From Holacanthus passer (Eukaryota; Chordata; Actinopteri; Pomacanthidae), in assembly GCA_025331565.1 (NCBI GenBank), contig JAFREQ010000015.1:2108001-2172000 (forward strand): 64,000 nt of DNA, written 5' to 3'. Positions 10,921-24,175 of this stretch are shown here, piece by piece. Each line of letters begins with the position of its first letter. The first letter of the stretch is position 1. A program made the translations under genes and the position numbers. The notes under the pieces were generated by a model. It was given only the letters and a program-made list of their open reading frames with translations. It made no database searches and was not told where the DNA came from.

Positions 10921-13900
10921 AATATAGAATGCATGAGCCAGAGGAGCAGAGTTACACAGAGCCAGACAGTAGAGAAGATGAAGAAGCAGCAGGGGAGAGA
11001 CAGAGAGACAGAGAAGGGACATCCAGCTGAGGCCGTGATAAATAGAGCACGGCTGAGCTGTGGTGTCATGTGGGGTCGCTGATCCCCACCACCTCCCCTG
11101 ATGAAGTTAACACGCTCCATTACAGACTGTATGCTAGTGGTAGCTTGGTGAGACCAGAGGGGTCAGACTGAGAATTATGAAAATGTGATCGTAGAAGAAG
11201 AGAAGTAGAACAAAAGTTTCAAAAGTGAGTAAAACCAAAAGCAGACAATAATGGAATAGTGAAGGAAAATGCTGAATATGTGGACATCATGGAGTCACTG
11301 TAAGTATGTCGACATGTTCCTGAGCTTCCATATTTTGCATGTCTTGCAAAACTTCCTTCCATATTTCGTACCCAGAGTTCACTGCATTATGTTTCTGCAT
11401 TTTACTACTCATCTTCTGTCCTTCAACACACATCAGAAGAAACTCAGTAAAAGTTACTGCATCAAAATTTTGACTTCAGAGGAAATTTCTGCAACAATTT
11501 CTTTGAAATTCAAATGTATTTAGTAATGTATTAATCTAATCTCTAATCTTTCTAGTTGAGTCTGCCTTGAGTGAACGTGAGAGCTGTATGTCTGAAAAAT
11601 ATCCCCTACATAAAACTTCCCTGACATTTAATGTTAAGAGCAATGTGTATTTGTATTTTATTACTGTACCTTCCACTTTAAAACTTCATTGTTTTTATTA
11701 GTGAGCAAACTACAGTCAAGCTTGCTATTAGTGTGGAAGGAATGTGTCATTATTTTTGATTCTTATTGCTTATTTTGTTTATCCATTTTTATAGATCTTA
11801 TTTTTAAAAATGACTATACATGTGTTATATTTTTGTCATTTTCATAAGCCTTGAAACACACGATATCACTCACTCAGAGAGCACCATACCTTCACCTCTG
11901 ACCTCTCTGCTTTCATTGCAGACCACATTTCACACACTCTCCTCCAGAAACCTGGAAAACCCCTTCAATAACCAAATGCTGGGGCTTTAACCTTTGACCC
12001 CAGAAGCTTTTTCGTCAGCCGTCTCGAGCCTGTTAAAACATGTAAACGCCTTCTCTGTCCCCGTGATAGAGAGCAAGGAGAAGCAGAGCAGACAGGCTGT
12101 GGGTGGACCGGCGCACTGTTCCCAGCCCAAACATCGCAGGCCCGTTTAAAGCCTCCCTTTAAGAGACCATTCAGAGTCCTTAAAGACTAAAAGGACTGGG
12201 GCTCTGGGGTCCCGCCTGTCTCTTTACGAGTGTTGGTGGGTAGACCGCAGGCTCTGGGGGCAGCAATAAGCTTTTGAACAGGAGCTGGATGAAATCCCTG
12301 ATGTCTACTACTGATGTGGGGCTCGTAGGGTGGAAATATAATCAGGGTAGTAACTGGACTGAACAGCCTCTTCTCCAGTTATGGTGCACTGTATCTGTGA
12401 GTTTCATACCACCGTGCAGCCTTTTCTTCTTAAAATATCAATGAATCAATCTATAACATATAATGTATAGGTGATTCTAGGACTAATCAACATCATTTAA
12501 TTTGTTGAAGGGTTAATCATTTAGTCTACAAATGTCTAAAATTAATGATTAATAATGATCAACCCAAAGTAATTCTTTTTCAGATTTTTCAAATAAACAG
12601 TCAAACAAAAATAAAAATGTATCCTAAAGATGTCACTTTGTGTTTTGATCACTTTAGATGGACATTTTTTTTATTCTGTGGATTATATGACTGAATATTT
12701 GATAAAAAATAATCAATACATTAGTTGTGAAAGAATTAGTTGTAGTCCTGATCATCATCAAATGGTACTGGTTTCTAAAATTTAAAAAGCCATAAATATA
12801 GACATAGGCAGGATTATACTATGAACTCTATGAAGATTCCATTATAAACATACAAAATATAATCATTCCACAAAAGATACTCATTTCAGAATGTTTGGTT
12901 TCATTTAGGACTGAAGTTAAAGTTAAATGTATAGTACATACACTGCATGTAATATATCTTCTGCATATCTCCCATTATTTAGAATTGCACTCAGTAAAGT
13001 TGGGGAACTGACAAGAGACAGATTAAAGAAAGAATGTTAGAGCCACAACGGTCAGTCGATTATTCAGTTTTTCAATCAACAGAAAAAATTAATCAGGAAC
13101 TGTTTTGATGATTATTTGGTTGAGTAAAAGAATCTCTTGTTCCAGCCTCTCCAATGTGAGGATTTACTAAGACATCCCAAAACATCACCTTGGCTCGAAG
13201 ATAGACACCTTTAACTTTTTTCTGACAATTTATAAACCCAATGATTAATTGAGAAAATACAGTATGCTGACTGAATCGCTGGATGCTGCAACCCTTCCTG
13301 TAATGTGCAATGCATTTTTCATTTCTTCCTTCCCAGTAAATATGTACATCTTTCAGACTCCACTCCCTGAGTTTGTAATGCAGATTTCCTGTTACAAATG
13401 CAGAATCTAGAAGCCCAAGCCGACATAAGCCCCGATGACATTATGAGTGTTATTTCTCATATTTACCAGAGCTCCTCCACAACCACAGACGAGGTTATAA
13501 ATCTGCTTTCTCCACCTCCCAGCACTCCCCGTAACTAGTAAACTGACATTAATGTGCTAAATCAGTCCTCTTTTCATTCTGAAGTTGATTCATAACATAT
13601 TAAATTATCTAAGAAAACAAGACCTGGACCAGATCCATCACAATGACTCACGTTTGAAAGACTCCCCTCTACTCACCTCGAACCCATGTCCCTGTCCACA
13701 TAAATATCAAGTCTTCATCCATCAACCACATCCACTTTGAATAAAATCTTGTAATTTTTCCAGATTTTAACGGTAAAGGAAAACTTTACTATGTACATGC
13801 AATGTAAATTCTGTAAATTTCCTGTGGGACTAATAAAGGTATCTATTAATATTCCAATAATAAAAAATCACTCAAAACTATACAGCAGTCAAACTTTGAC

Positions 13901-15900
13901 ACACACAGTTTCTTGAGCTGTAGGTGAACTTAAAATGGATAACAGACCTGTTTCTGGCCAGACTCCATATGAAACCTTTTCACGCTCAGTTTGGGCCCCC
14001 AACACTTTTTTTCTGAGCATCCATATGAAGCAAATATTTCTTCTTAAAGGTCACAGTAGAAACACCCACCCACAGCTTTTAGTCAGAGATCAAATCTTGT
14101 TGACTTATGCGATGACTTCACCTCACTGAGGGTGAAAAACACCAGGCATGATTCACGACTCTATGATACCAAAAAGACGTTAAGATTGACCAATGACTCT
14201 GTGCTCCTGGGAAAATGTCGACACAGTTAGAACATAATTGGCCGGCGAGGAAGCTGATGTGGCTGCGGTCAGGGTGGGGACAGTGGAGGCACGGCACAGC
14301 AGCTCACTTCAGCACTTCTGCTCGGCTTGTATTTTTACCTTTACCTTCAGCACCAGTGGGCTAAAACCTGACTGTTGATTCACGTGCTGTCACAACAAAA
14401 CCTCTTTTCTCTCCCTAAATCCTCACCATATGCTGAAAAGCCTTAATAAGATTTTCAGGTATGAATGTGATGTTGCTGCTGCCTCATTTCTGCAAAATAG
14501 TGCATACTAGAAAATTTTCATTGTCTTAATGGAAACGTAGATACAGGTCACTCCGACTACTTCAATATTTAATTCTTTACAAGCTGAAAGCACTTCTGAA
14601 GTGTGAAGATTTGCTCCTTTTGTATTATTGTAAATTTAATGTTTTAGGTTGGTTGGATAAAAGAAAAAAATGCAATTAAAGACGTAACGTCCCTGAGCTC
14701 AGGAACAAACATTTTTTCATATTTTATGCTGTAAACAATTCACTGAAAAAAATAAGCAACAGATTAATCAATTGCAGCCTCAACTATTATCACTATCAAC
14801 TAGAAAAGTGCTTTCAGTCGAGTGAAGATCTCTGCCAAGATACGAAAAACAGGGATTTATTCATGTTGAGCCTATCTTAAGTGGATCATAACATATTGAG
14901 TTTGGAGTTAATCTGCAGAAGCCTTGGTTCAAGATGAGATAAAAATTTTCTTTGGATGTCAGTTTTTGAGCAACAACAAAAGTCAAAAAGTGGCCTGCAA
15001 CAGATTTGCGGCAAAAAAAGTAATGGTAGAAAGATAAAGACGACAAAGAAATCAATTTAGCTGTAATCCTAATTTTTAATTTAATTTTTTTCATGTCTCA
15101 GCCTACATGTGAGTAGCTACAACCTTTTAACTTTTTGAAAAGTCTTTTCAACCTTTGTGCCTTGTCTATGTGTAATAATCTGGTTCTGTGAGGCTTCCCG
15201 GTGGCCTCTGGGGTTTAGGGTACTGACCATGACTTGCTGACTCTCCAGTTAAGTGTCTAATTAGGGTTAAGACCATGACCATGAACTGGAACATCCCTGG
15301 TTTGTGTCCAGCTGGGAACCTTTGCTTCCGTCTCACTCATTTCCATTTTTTTGTCACTATGTAATAAAGGCATAAAACACCCAAATGGCTTTTTCTATAT
15401 CACCGAGATGCCACATTCAACAAATTCTTGTCTTCTTCAATGCTACTCTATGATGTCCAAACATAAAAGAGGAGCATATCAAAATGAATTGTAATTGACC
15501 CTGTCCTGGGGAGGGTCAAATTGTCCTACAGTATATGGGTTAATAAAGTATCACATTCTGACTTTGTATCATATTGGTTGCCATTTTATCAAGACATAAA
15601 AGCACCATCTATAGTTTCGAAGCAGTAAACTTAATGAAAAGGATGCGGTTGAGAGATGGCTTGTCCTCAACCCAGCAGGCTCAGTGGGGATCAATCATGG
15701 TCGGGCACAGAGTCAAACGTCCTAATGGCTCCCATTTACTGTAGAACACACAGTATTTCATACAGAGCTGTCAGGAGAAATATTATCCTCGACAAATCCT
15801 CTCTCATCACCCCTTTCCCAGAAAGATTTCCACTTCTGCTGAATGAGAGGTGGACAGGCACGCTGAGCAAATCCACTGTGGACGGAGGTGTGTGAGAGAG
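10921..15900. other. AT-rich intergenic sequence without a supported gene
   Basis: No open frame of convincing length or composition and no pair of splice sites around coding-like sequence was found. The only repeat noted is a short candidate LINE-type tail near 13815-13850. Confidence 0.5.
13810..13850 (+). mobile_element. Possible short LINE 3'-tail relic
   Basis: TTTCCTGTGGGACTAATAAA followed by GGTATCTATT resembles the 3' termini of fish non-LTR elements, which end in a similar 'GGG.ATAAA..TATCTATC' pattern. A related tail lies at about 54080-54130. The match is short and the call tentative. Confidence 0.3.
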
Positions 15901-15923
15901 ATGTGGCAACAAAGAGAGAATAC

Positions 15924-15947
15924 ATGTGTGTGTGTGTGTGTGTGTGT
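15924..15947. repeat. (TG)n microsatellite
   Basis: About 12 TG units. One of a cluster of five TG tracts between 15.9 and 18.0 kb. Confidence 0.95.
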
Positions 15948-16042
15948 TTGAATGTGACAGAGTGAGAGACAGATAGACCTCCATGCCATATAATCCTCAG
16001 CTCTCATGCTGTGTTTCTGGGAAGTGTTGAACAGGCACGTGA

Positions 16043-16043
<1 letters not shown>

Positions 16044-16077
<34 letters not shown>
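16044..16077. repeat. (TG)n microsatellite
   Basis: About 17 TG units, about 100 bp from the preceding TG tract. Confidence 0.96.
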
Positions 16078-16078
<1 letters not shown>

Positions 16079-17589
16079 TGTTGGCTTTCCTCTGTCCCTG
16101 CAGGCTAAACAGGTGGGATTTAAGAGGGTGGTCTAAAGCCTGCAGGGCAACGCCGGGCCATGCAGGACAGCAGAGGACGGGATTAGGGGGACGGGAGGAC
16201 GGGACGAGGGTCCCACCAATTCACTTAATCTGCGTGTGTGCATTGGTGCCAAGGTCACAGGTGATGAAGTATGCAAATCATGAGAAGCTAAAGCTCTCTG
16301 TGTTTCACTGCCATCTGGGTGCCTGCTCATACATCATGCCAGGGGCTTTGTCTGTGCATGTGTGTGTGTGTTGTGACATTGAAGTGACACAGTGAACATA
16401 CTAACTCATTCACACCCTCAGCACATGCCAGCCCCGCTGTCCTGGAATTAAGGCAGATCCCACATATGGTTCCTTCAGTTTAAACTGTGAACTCTAATCT
16501 GCAAAATAATATTATTTATTTATTTATTTATTTTATAATATAATATCTGCTTTTTCTTTTGCATATCACGTAAACATAAGAAATAGTAATATATAAATTT
16601 CAACCATGTGCTCCAGCCCTACTAGCATCCGATTCACCATCTCAATCAATGACTGTGTGAAAAGATAACATAGAGTCCAAATGAGCCAAGTTCACAGTCA
16701 CAGTTCTGGATTGAAACTGTGAATTAATTTTGATGTGTTTGAAACTATCTGTTGTTATCATTTCTCCATTTGTCCACATGGGGGCAGCCTGAGGCAGTGA
16801 GAGCAGAAAAAGTCAGATTTAAAGCATTTCTCATTAATGGTTATGAGGCAGATGTAAGTGCTGCAACCTAAATCTGATCTCCTCCCTCGTGTGTAAGTCT
16901 AATTTGTTTCTTTAAAGACACGGTGAGCAGGAAAAAAACATATTTTAAATTCTGATTTCTTTGTATCTGGTCCTACATGTCCTAAATGTGCTGGAGGACA
17001 GGTGGAGGACTGGTGTAATGGAGGTGCTCAGTGGAGGAACAGGGACATTTTAAAACATATAGTTGTGTTTAGGCTGCTTTAATGTAATCAAAACTCACTG
17101 ACACAACCAGTAGGAGACTGAAATCATATAGTGCTCATTTTCTAAGTAAAGTTATTGAGCAGAGATGAGACCAGGCTGCAGACTGCTGCTCACACAGACG
17201 CCAGGTTAGATGTTAATAATTCTCTCTAATGTCTGTCAGCAGCTTCCAGGGACGTAATCTCTTCTATTTTTGGAAAGAGCAGACGTCCCTCCAATATCAA
17301 TGTGCAGAAATGTGCTGTTTATAAGTGAAATGCCAGTTTAATGATTTCTATCTGTGCACTCACCATGGAAGAAGCATGACAGATAGCATTTTAAGAAGGA
17401 TTGGAACATTACAACACAAGTGTTGCTGGTAACAAACATTAAATATCCAAATTTTAAAAAAAGGATCACATGACGACTGTAATAATTTCCGAAACGTGCT
17501 CAATTGTGACACTTCCTGTCTCTGTTCACTGCAACTCGAACTGAAAAAAGTTAAATACATTTTTTTCTTTGTGCGTAAAGCTAGGGCAC

Positions 17590-17790
17590 AAGTGTGTATG
17601 TGTGTGTATGTGTGTGTAATTGTGTGTGTATGTGTGTATGTGTGTGTAATTGTGTGTGTGTGTGTGCATGCATGTGTGTGCGTGGGTGGGTGGTGATGTG
17701 GGCGCTGTTACAGACCTGCAAGAAAGACTGGAAAATTGCACCATCACTGTCTACAGTGGTGTACAGGTGTGTGTGTGTGTGTGTGTGTCT
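17590..17790. repeat. Interrupted (TG)n minisatellite-like block
   Basis: TG runs are separated by repeated TATG and TAATTG interruptions, so a higher-order unit of roughly 38-40 bp (TGTGTGTAATTGTGTGTGTA and neighbours) occurs twice around 17607-17665. A pure TG run follows at 17767-17788. Confidence 0.85.
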
Positions 17791-17916
17791 CTCTAAGTGT
17801 GCCTGGTCAATGTGTAAGCTGCTCTTCCGGTCCCCCCTACGCAGAAGAAGTGAGTGATTGAGCAGAGTAACAACAGATAAGAGGACGACAATACACACTG
17901 TACCCTGTGGTCCTGA

Positions 17917-17920
<4 letters not shown>

Positions 17921-17958
<38 letters not shown>

Positions 17959-17996
17959 ATCAAACAGAGAGAGAGAGAGAGAACGAGAGAGAGAAA
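17921..17996. repeat. Compound (TG)n ... (GA)n microsatellite
   Basis: About 18 TG units, a 10-base spacer and then an interrupted GA run. It has the same TG-then-GA polarity as 9268-9323. Confidence 0.95.
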
Positions 17997-17999
17997 GAT

Positions 18000-20469
18000 A
18001 AAGAAATGAAAATACAGCTTATCAAAAAAAAATGAAGCATTCCTGCATGACAGAAAAACACATACAATGAAAATGAGACTATCATGAAGGAAAACAAACT
18101 TCAGTTCAGTTCTCTCCCTCCGACACACAAAGGAACTCTGTGCTCAGACAGCCTCAACACAAAAGTGCTATCAGTGACACTCATCTGTCTCCATCATGAT
18201 TTGTTTCCCAACATTATCATGCAAACACAGGCGGAAATGCGACTGTGCTGCACGGTGCTAAACTGAACCCTGAACTTCTATAATCAACATTTACAGTGCG
18301 AACCACGAATGCACTGGAGAGAAATTCTGCTATCTCTCAACCTGGGTGTCGCTCTCATATTTTTGTCCTTTACGATTATTGGTCACGATAACTGATTGGG
18401 GCAAGGAGCGCGAGCCTCCTACAGCTTTTCAAAAAAAACTTTGGATTCAATAGAAATGTCAAACAATTGTCGGAAAGTAGGTCCATTTAACTGCAGAGCA
18501 TAGTAGATCCACCTCCAGGTCAACTTGCCAGCTTAGTTGAATGTTCTATTCACGTGTGGTAGTTTGTTTAAATGAGTGTAGGGTTGGTGACAATATGACA
18601 GCATGAGGCAGTGTAAAAGTCAAAATCCTCACAGATTTTTTGTTTACACTGAAGGAGCTATCACTATCTGCATATATCTACAGATGTTTTGTGTCATTGT
18701 GGATAATGTTGGAAATCTATTCTGCAGCACTGTATTTCCATAGGATTTTTGCATCAATGTGATGAAATACCTTCATTTTAAAAGATATTCAATTCACTGG
18801 ATTTGCAAATTATCCATAAACAAAATTTGTTGCATCACAAGATTTATCAATAGCAGTGTATAAAATGACATCTACCATGATAGAGGAAAAGTAGCAAAAG
18901 CAAAAGGAAGCAAAAGTAGAAATTTAATCCACAGTTTACTACGACAGCTACAAAGACTTCTAAGGAACCACTTTCTATGTTTACTTTCAGGTGTGGTTTG
19001 AGATGATCTCTGTTACACTGAAGTTCTTTGGAGGCTCGTGCTCCTCACGGCGCGTAAAATGTTATCATGAGCAATGGACAAAAATATCTGAGTAACACCC
19101 GGACTGTGAAACATCTGAATTTCCATTTTTTTAAAGATCAAGAGAAAAGAGATACAGACAGGAAATGCAGATGGTGAGAGACATGTGTTATGATGGTTAA
19201 GGTCCCCCGCTTGAATCTAACTGGGACAGTGTGGTTGGACAGTATATGTTTCTAACTATGAGGCCACCAGACGGCTCGGAATTCCCCTTTAAAAAGACAA
19301 CTGGAATAAACCAGAGATGAATCTGGTCAGAGGTAACAAACTGACACCAGATGTAGACGATACACTGGCTGCACCAGACTGCTCATGCAAGACGAATCAG
19401 ATGTAAATAACAGTCAGTATTCTGAGGTTTTAAAACTGTGAGACGCTCCAGTCCTACAGCCCGTAGCTGTGAGCACCCAGTGTCACAAGGTGATCTATTA
19501 CAGGGTCACTTCATCGGGAAACCTGACGCGCCAACAACACGGCGAACCTACAATATACCCGGAAGTGTCAGACGGCACGCCAGTCCTCAGGGGGGCTGGA
19601 AACACAACACCTGTGTATCTGTGTGAGGGGAACAGAAGAAAGAGAAAGGATAGTGAAGAAAAAAAAGAGCTGGAGGTGAAAGGAGAGGAGAGCTAGAGGA
19701 GTGAAAATGACAGTGTGACAACTTGTCTGCAGGTAGACTGATTGAGGAGTGAGCAGACTGGAGCAGCTGGGGGGGGGTTCAGGGTTAAAACAACACTGTC
19801 CCCTCTCTCACACCCACCCACACACACACACACACTTTGACTCCCAGAGGCTCCCTTTCCTCTTACTTCTCCTCTGTCAGTCTGGGCCCCCGAGGCCCTC
19901 CAAGCATTCAGAGACACTCTCCACAAAAAGCACACTCGCTGCTCTCTGCTGCTATTCTGGGAGCTTCCTCTCTGCTCCCCAACTCCCTTTTAGTGCCTTT
20001 TCCCTCCATCCTCATGCCTTCCTCCAACTCATTCACTCGTTTTCTAGGAAGCAGGGATTCATTGTTGGAGCATCGCGGGACTGAAACCTGGTATTAAACA
20101 GGCCCCAGGGATATATTATTACAGACCGTTGTAAAGATAAGCTCCAGTGTTATCAGTTCAGCTGCTGGTATTGTAGAAATTAAGACATTTGTCTGATGCA
20201 TTCTCATTCTCACAAACTACTTTGTCACTTTGTTAAGTCCTGCATTCATCATTTTACTTGAAATTAGAAAAGTGCTCATTAGGGCGTAGAATGGCACCTC
20301 AAAGTGTTATATTATTAGATTGTTATTACTATAAGCATCACTCTCCATGTTTAATGTTATAGGCTAACTACTTCATATATTTCTGGGTTCTTTGATTTAT
20401 AACAATGTGAAGTTTTATAAGTTGACATTTTGTATGTAAAAAATCGTTCTCTGAAAAGCAATTGAGAAA
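18000..20469. other. Intergenic sequence without a supported gene
   Basis: Only short open frames with no recognised motif are present. Nothing else could be supported. Confidence 0.5.
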
Positions 20470-20600
20470 ATAACTAATGTAATAGCTATGAAATGTAGTG
20501 AAGTAGAAGTATAAAGTAGGACAAAATGGAAGTACTCAAGTAAATTACATGTACCTCAAAATCATACTTCAGTATTAATTTAACTAGAATAAAAAGTGTC
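20470..20600 (+). repeat. Dispersed repeat of the 'AAAGTAGxAxAAAATGGAAxTACTCAAGTA' type
   Basis: GAAGTAGAAGTATAAAGTAG followed by AATGGAAGTACTCAAGTAAA matches a repeat I recall as very common in fish DNA. Diverged relatives occur here at 51649-51860 (opposite orientation) and 55990-56095. Boundaries are approximate. Confidence 0.55.
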
Positions 20601-20969
20601 AACAATCTAACTAGAGTAGAAGTATTAACACTTAACTATAATAAAAGTAATGAGAATTTAATTACAGAAATATACAAGTACACAAGTATTAACAGATAAC
20701 GGATAAGAACACCTATGTAATGTTTCAGTCAGACACGCCTGATCTGACAGTACTGAGAGATAAGCATCATTAACATGGCTCCCACTCCACCTGCCATCTG
20801 CACAGCACAACACTAACTGTCTGCCTGTGATGAGTAAACAAGCGGCCCGGTGACGGTGTTCCATCATCCATGTGCCGTTTCACACAAAACAAAAGCATAT
20901 ACGAAGTGTCAACGAGTGCATCCACTCACACACAAAGGCATGTTGGCTCGATTCCTGCATTCACGGGCA

Positions 20970-20971
<2 letters not shown>

Positions 20972-21011
<40 letters not shown>
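20972..21011. repeat. (CA)n microsatellite
   Basis: About 20 uninterrupted CA units. Overlapping open frames in all three plus frames are artefacts of the run. Confidence 0.97.
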
Positions 21012-21016
<5 letters not shown>

Positions 21017-21566
21017 TTTCCCCTCCATCTCGGCTCACACACAGTCGATTATTATTTCTCTTTGAGCCGAGGCCTGCAGACACCTGTTTGGGAGCGTCTG
21101 GCTGACCAGCATCCTGTGCGTGGGTCTGTTTGTGCCTGAGGAACAGAGGGCTTTCTATTAAAGCCACCAGTGTGACTCTCACTTCCTCCCACTCTACCTC
21201 GTCAGCTAAGGATTGTTGCTCGGTGTCCCACAAATAAAAAAACGAAAGAAATCAGGGACGTGACAGATTGCTCTGATGAAACAGGAAATGGTCACCCACA
21301 TCCATGTCCTGTTTTTAAGTGTGTATCTGCAAGGAGGACGTAAAAACGTGCAAGATGCAAAGAACTACTTCCCATGTTATCTTTAACTCACACACACACA
21401 CTCATGAAAATCCAACAGTGTGACCAAAGATGACATCATCCCCGGTATTTGCTCCTCATTTCAAAGGTGAATAGTTCCCATTCAGACGTACAATGAGCTG
21501 GTCAGCGGACCTCCCCGCTCTGAGGAGAGCACAGTCACTGTTTGGCATGATCTCATGTCTGCATAG

Positions 21567-21568
<2 letters not shown>

Positions 21569-21597
<29 letters not shown>
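21569..21597. repeat. (CA)n microsatellite
   Basis: About 14 CA units followed by CGCACACCC. Confidence 0.95.
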
Positions 21598-21603
<6 letters not shown>

Positions 21604-23694
21604 CCACACACTGAGACAGAGGAGCAAACAGACAGTGAAGCAGATAAACTTTCACATACGCAACCAAACTCGTGTGTATGTGTGTTTAAACAGCGGCGAA
21701 CACATGCACAGTCACACCCAGTTGTCTCAGAGCATATGAGCATATGCAATCATCTTACCTGCCTTTCTTTCCTGGTCTGAGTCCAGCGTCCTGTCTCACA
21801 CTGTCGATTCGCCTCTCAGGTTGATAACAGAAGGTTAACCACGTCCGGACAAGGCCCCCAGTCCATTGAGGTGAGACCCTGCCCAGCTACAAGTCCATGG
21901 CACTGCGAGGCTGGCACGTGCTCACATGATTTCATCCTCATCCATCGGTCAACGCAAAATTCAGGAGTATGTTTCAGGACTCGCCTGAAAGAGAACAAAA
22001 AACAAACGAGAAATGGTCACAATGTAGTCGGATGGGGTTGAAATATCAGCTTTCTTCGTCACCTCTAAGTGCAGATCTGCAGTATTTCCTGTGCAGGCGA
22101 CCATGTGAGGCAGATAAACACCTTTACAAGCACCCTGTCCTGAGCGAATGAAAGTGAGCACCCGTGGGTCTTTGTGCGCCCGCAGAGAGATCTGATGCTG
22201 CGATGAGAGAATGAGTCAGAGCCAGGGTTTCAGCGGAAAAGGCCTGCCCTGGAGGGCCCCCTGCAGACACACACTCCGTTTGAACACACAGGCGTCTAAT
22301 AAGCTCAGTTTCTACTCTGGGAACAGGACTGCAGTTCCTACTAGTGAAAAACAAGACAAGCAAATTCCCTGTTTGAAAAGAAGGTAGGCCTCACACCTAA
22401 AGTACTTAAAGATGATCTTAATGTAAAGTCCTCTTTTTGTCATACTATAAAATCATTACGTTTTGAGGTGAAACACAAAAATCAACCACCTTTTACGCAG
22501 CTCTAATATTTCAGTTGAACCTCTGCCGACCTGTGTTTTTCTTTCATCCTGTTCTTGGCGAATGAAACTTTACAGCTATTGAAATGAAGCGGAAGCCAAG
22601 GTTTCAGCAACAACCTTCCACCCACTCACACGTTACACACACATGACCAAACAGAGCGCAACAGGCAACACCTGGACCGAGTACACCACAGAGATGAGTA
22701 ATTCTCTCTTAATAACACATCATTGCAAAACTGAAAAAGTGAAACCACTCGGGGTACGACTCAATCAAACAGAATTTGATATAAATCCTGAAAGCGCACA
22801 TTTTAGTAGAACATGAAACTCCATTTTACCGCACAGTCAATATCCAACAGTTACAGCTACAACCGGAAGCAACTTCAAATGCTTTGCTGTGAATTGACTT
22901 GACATTGTTCCAAACCAGGTCTGGGGGCCGTGGTAGGAATGCCTGAGGGGCCCTGCGCAGGAGAGGGCAGCATGAATGAATCAATGCAATTCACACGGAC
23001 ACACGAGGACACGGTCCACCCACCACCTAGTAAAGTAGCTGACTGGAGCCTCCAGTGTCAGAGGAGACGCTCACAACAAGGAGAAACACCAAGCTATTCT
23101 TCCTCCCTGCATACACGCCACAAACGACTCCTTTGTCTGCGAGGGGGGGAAAGACTACGTATGTAACTGTGCACGGCCAAACACCAGCAACACCAATCGC
23201 ACGCGAGCTCACAGGCGTGAGCGACAAACAAACACACACTCGTCAATCTGGCAGCTCTTAAGGGACAAATGGGATGTCATTCATTCATTATTGACACGTG
23301 CACTGTTCACGCATTACTGGCTCAGGCTAAAGCAGTACATCTTTTTTTTTTTTTTTTTTTTTATTGACAACCATCTGTAACACGCCAGAGGGCGACATCG
23401 CGAGACCCCGGCAGTTTTTACATTTTTGTTACGCAACTCTGTCAGTGGGCAGGGCAGGGAGGAGAGGAGAGGTAGTTTATGGCTGGAGCCCCCACCCTGG
23501 CACATAAAGACACGCAAACAACACCCGGTCCCTGGAGAGTGGAGGAAAGGCCAGAAATAAACTGTGCAAACACAGTAAGGACACAGGCCACTCAGAACAC
23601 TAGGAATGAATGAGAAGAGGTACAAATACAGTGACGACCAAGAGCGGTGTTTACTATCTGTTTACTATTATGACTGAATTTGATGCTGAAAATT

Positions 23695-24175
23695 CTGTCA
23701 GTCAGTTTGGTCCAGACTGAAATATCTCAACAACTGGATGGATTTCCATTAAATTTTGTACGGTCATGGTCCTCAGAGGACGAAGCGTGATGACTTTGTT
23801 GACTAACTTTTCATCTTACACTATCAGAAGGTTGACGTCTGTGGTTTCAAGTGAAATGTCTCGACAACAGTTGGACGAATTGTCATGATTTATTGGGTGC
23901 AGACGTTCATGGCCCCCTCAGGATGAACCGTAACAACTTTGGTGATCCCTTATCCTCTCATCTCGCACCATCAGGCCAACTTTAATTTACCATTATTTTG
24001 GTTTATGATATGAAAAACTAGCGGCATTTCTATTCCAATTCGTGTTTAGCGCTAAGTGGCTAATTACTTTTGTCATTGTGAGCATGATATCATAATGATG
24101 TTAGCCTTTATCTCAAAGCACTGCTGTGCCCAAGTAACAGTGGCTAGAATTCCTGTCGACTCTTAGTCTTACTCC
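23695..24175 (+). repeat. Dispersed teleost repeat with internal duplication
   Basis: The motif ACTGAAATATCTCAACAACT followed by GGATGGATTTCC is repeated in diverged form about 140 bp later (GTGAAATGTCTCGACAACAG, then TTGGACGAATTGTC). Each copy is followed by an 'AAGCGTGATGACTTTG' or 'AACCGTAACAACTTTGGTGA' segment. The block ends near GACTCTTAGTCTTACTCC. I recall this as a widespread fish repeat of unassigned class. Related fragments lie at 53880-54000 and 54430-54530. It has no coding capacity. Confidence 0.65.

Larger units (their letters stand above)
20601..23694. other. Intergenic sequence with microsatellites, no supported gene
   Basis: Apart from the (CA)n tracts at 20972-21011 and 21569-21597 and a 21-base T run at 23342-23362, nothing could be assigned. 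The T run could be the reverse of a retroposed poly(A) tail, but no source sequence beside it was recognised. Confidence 0.5.
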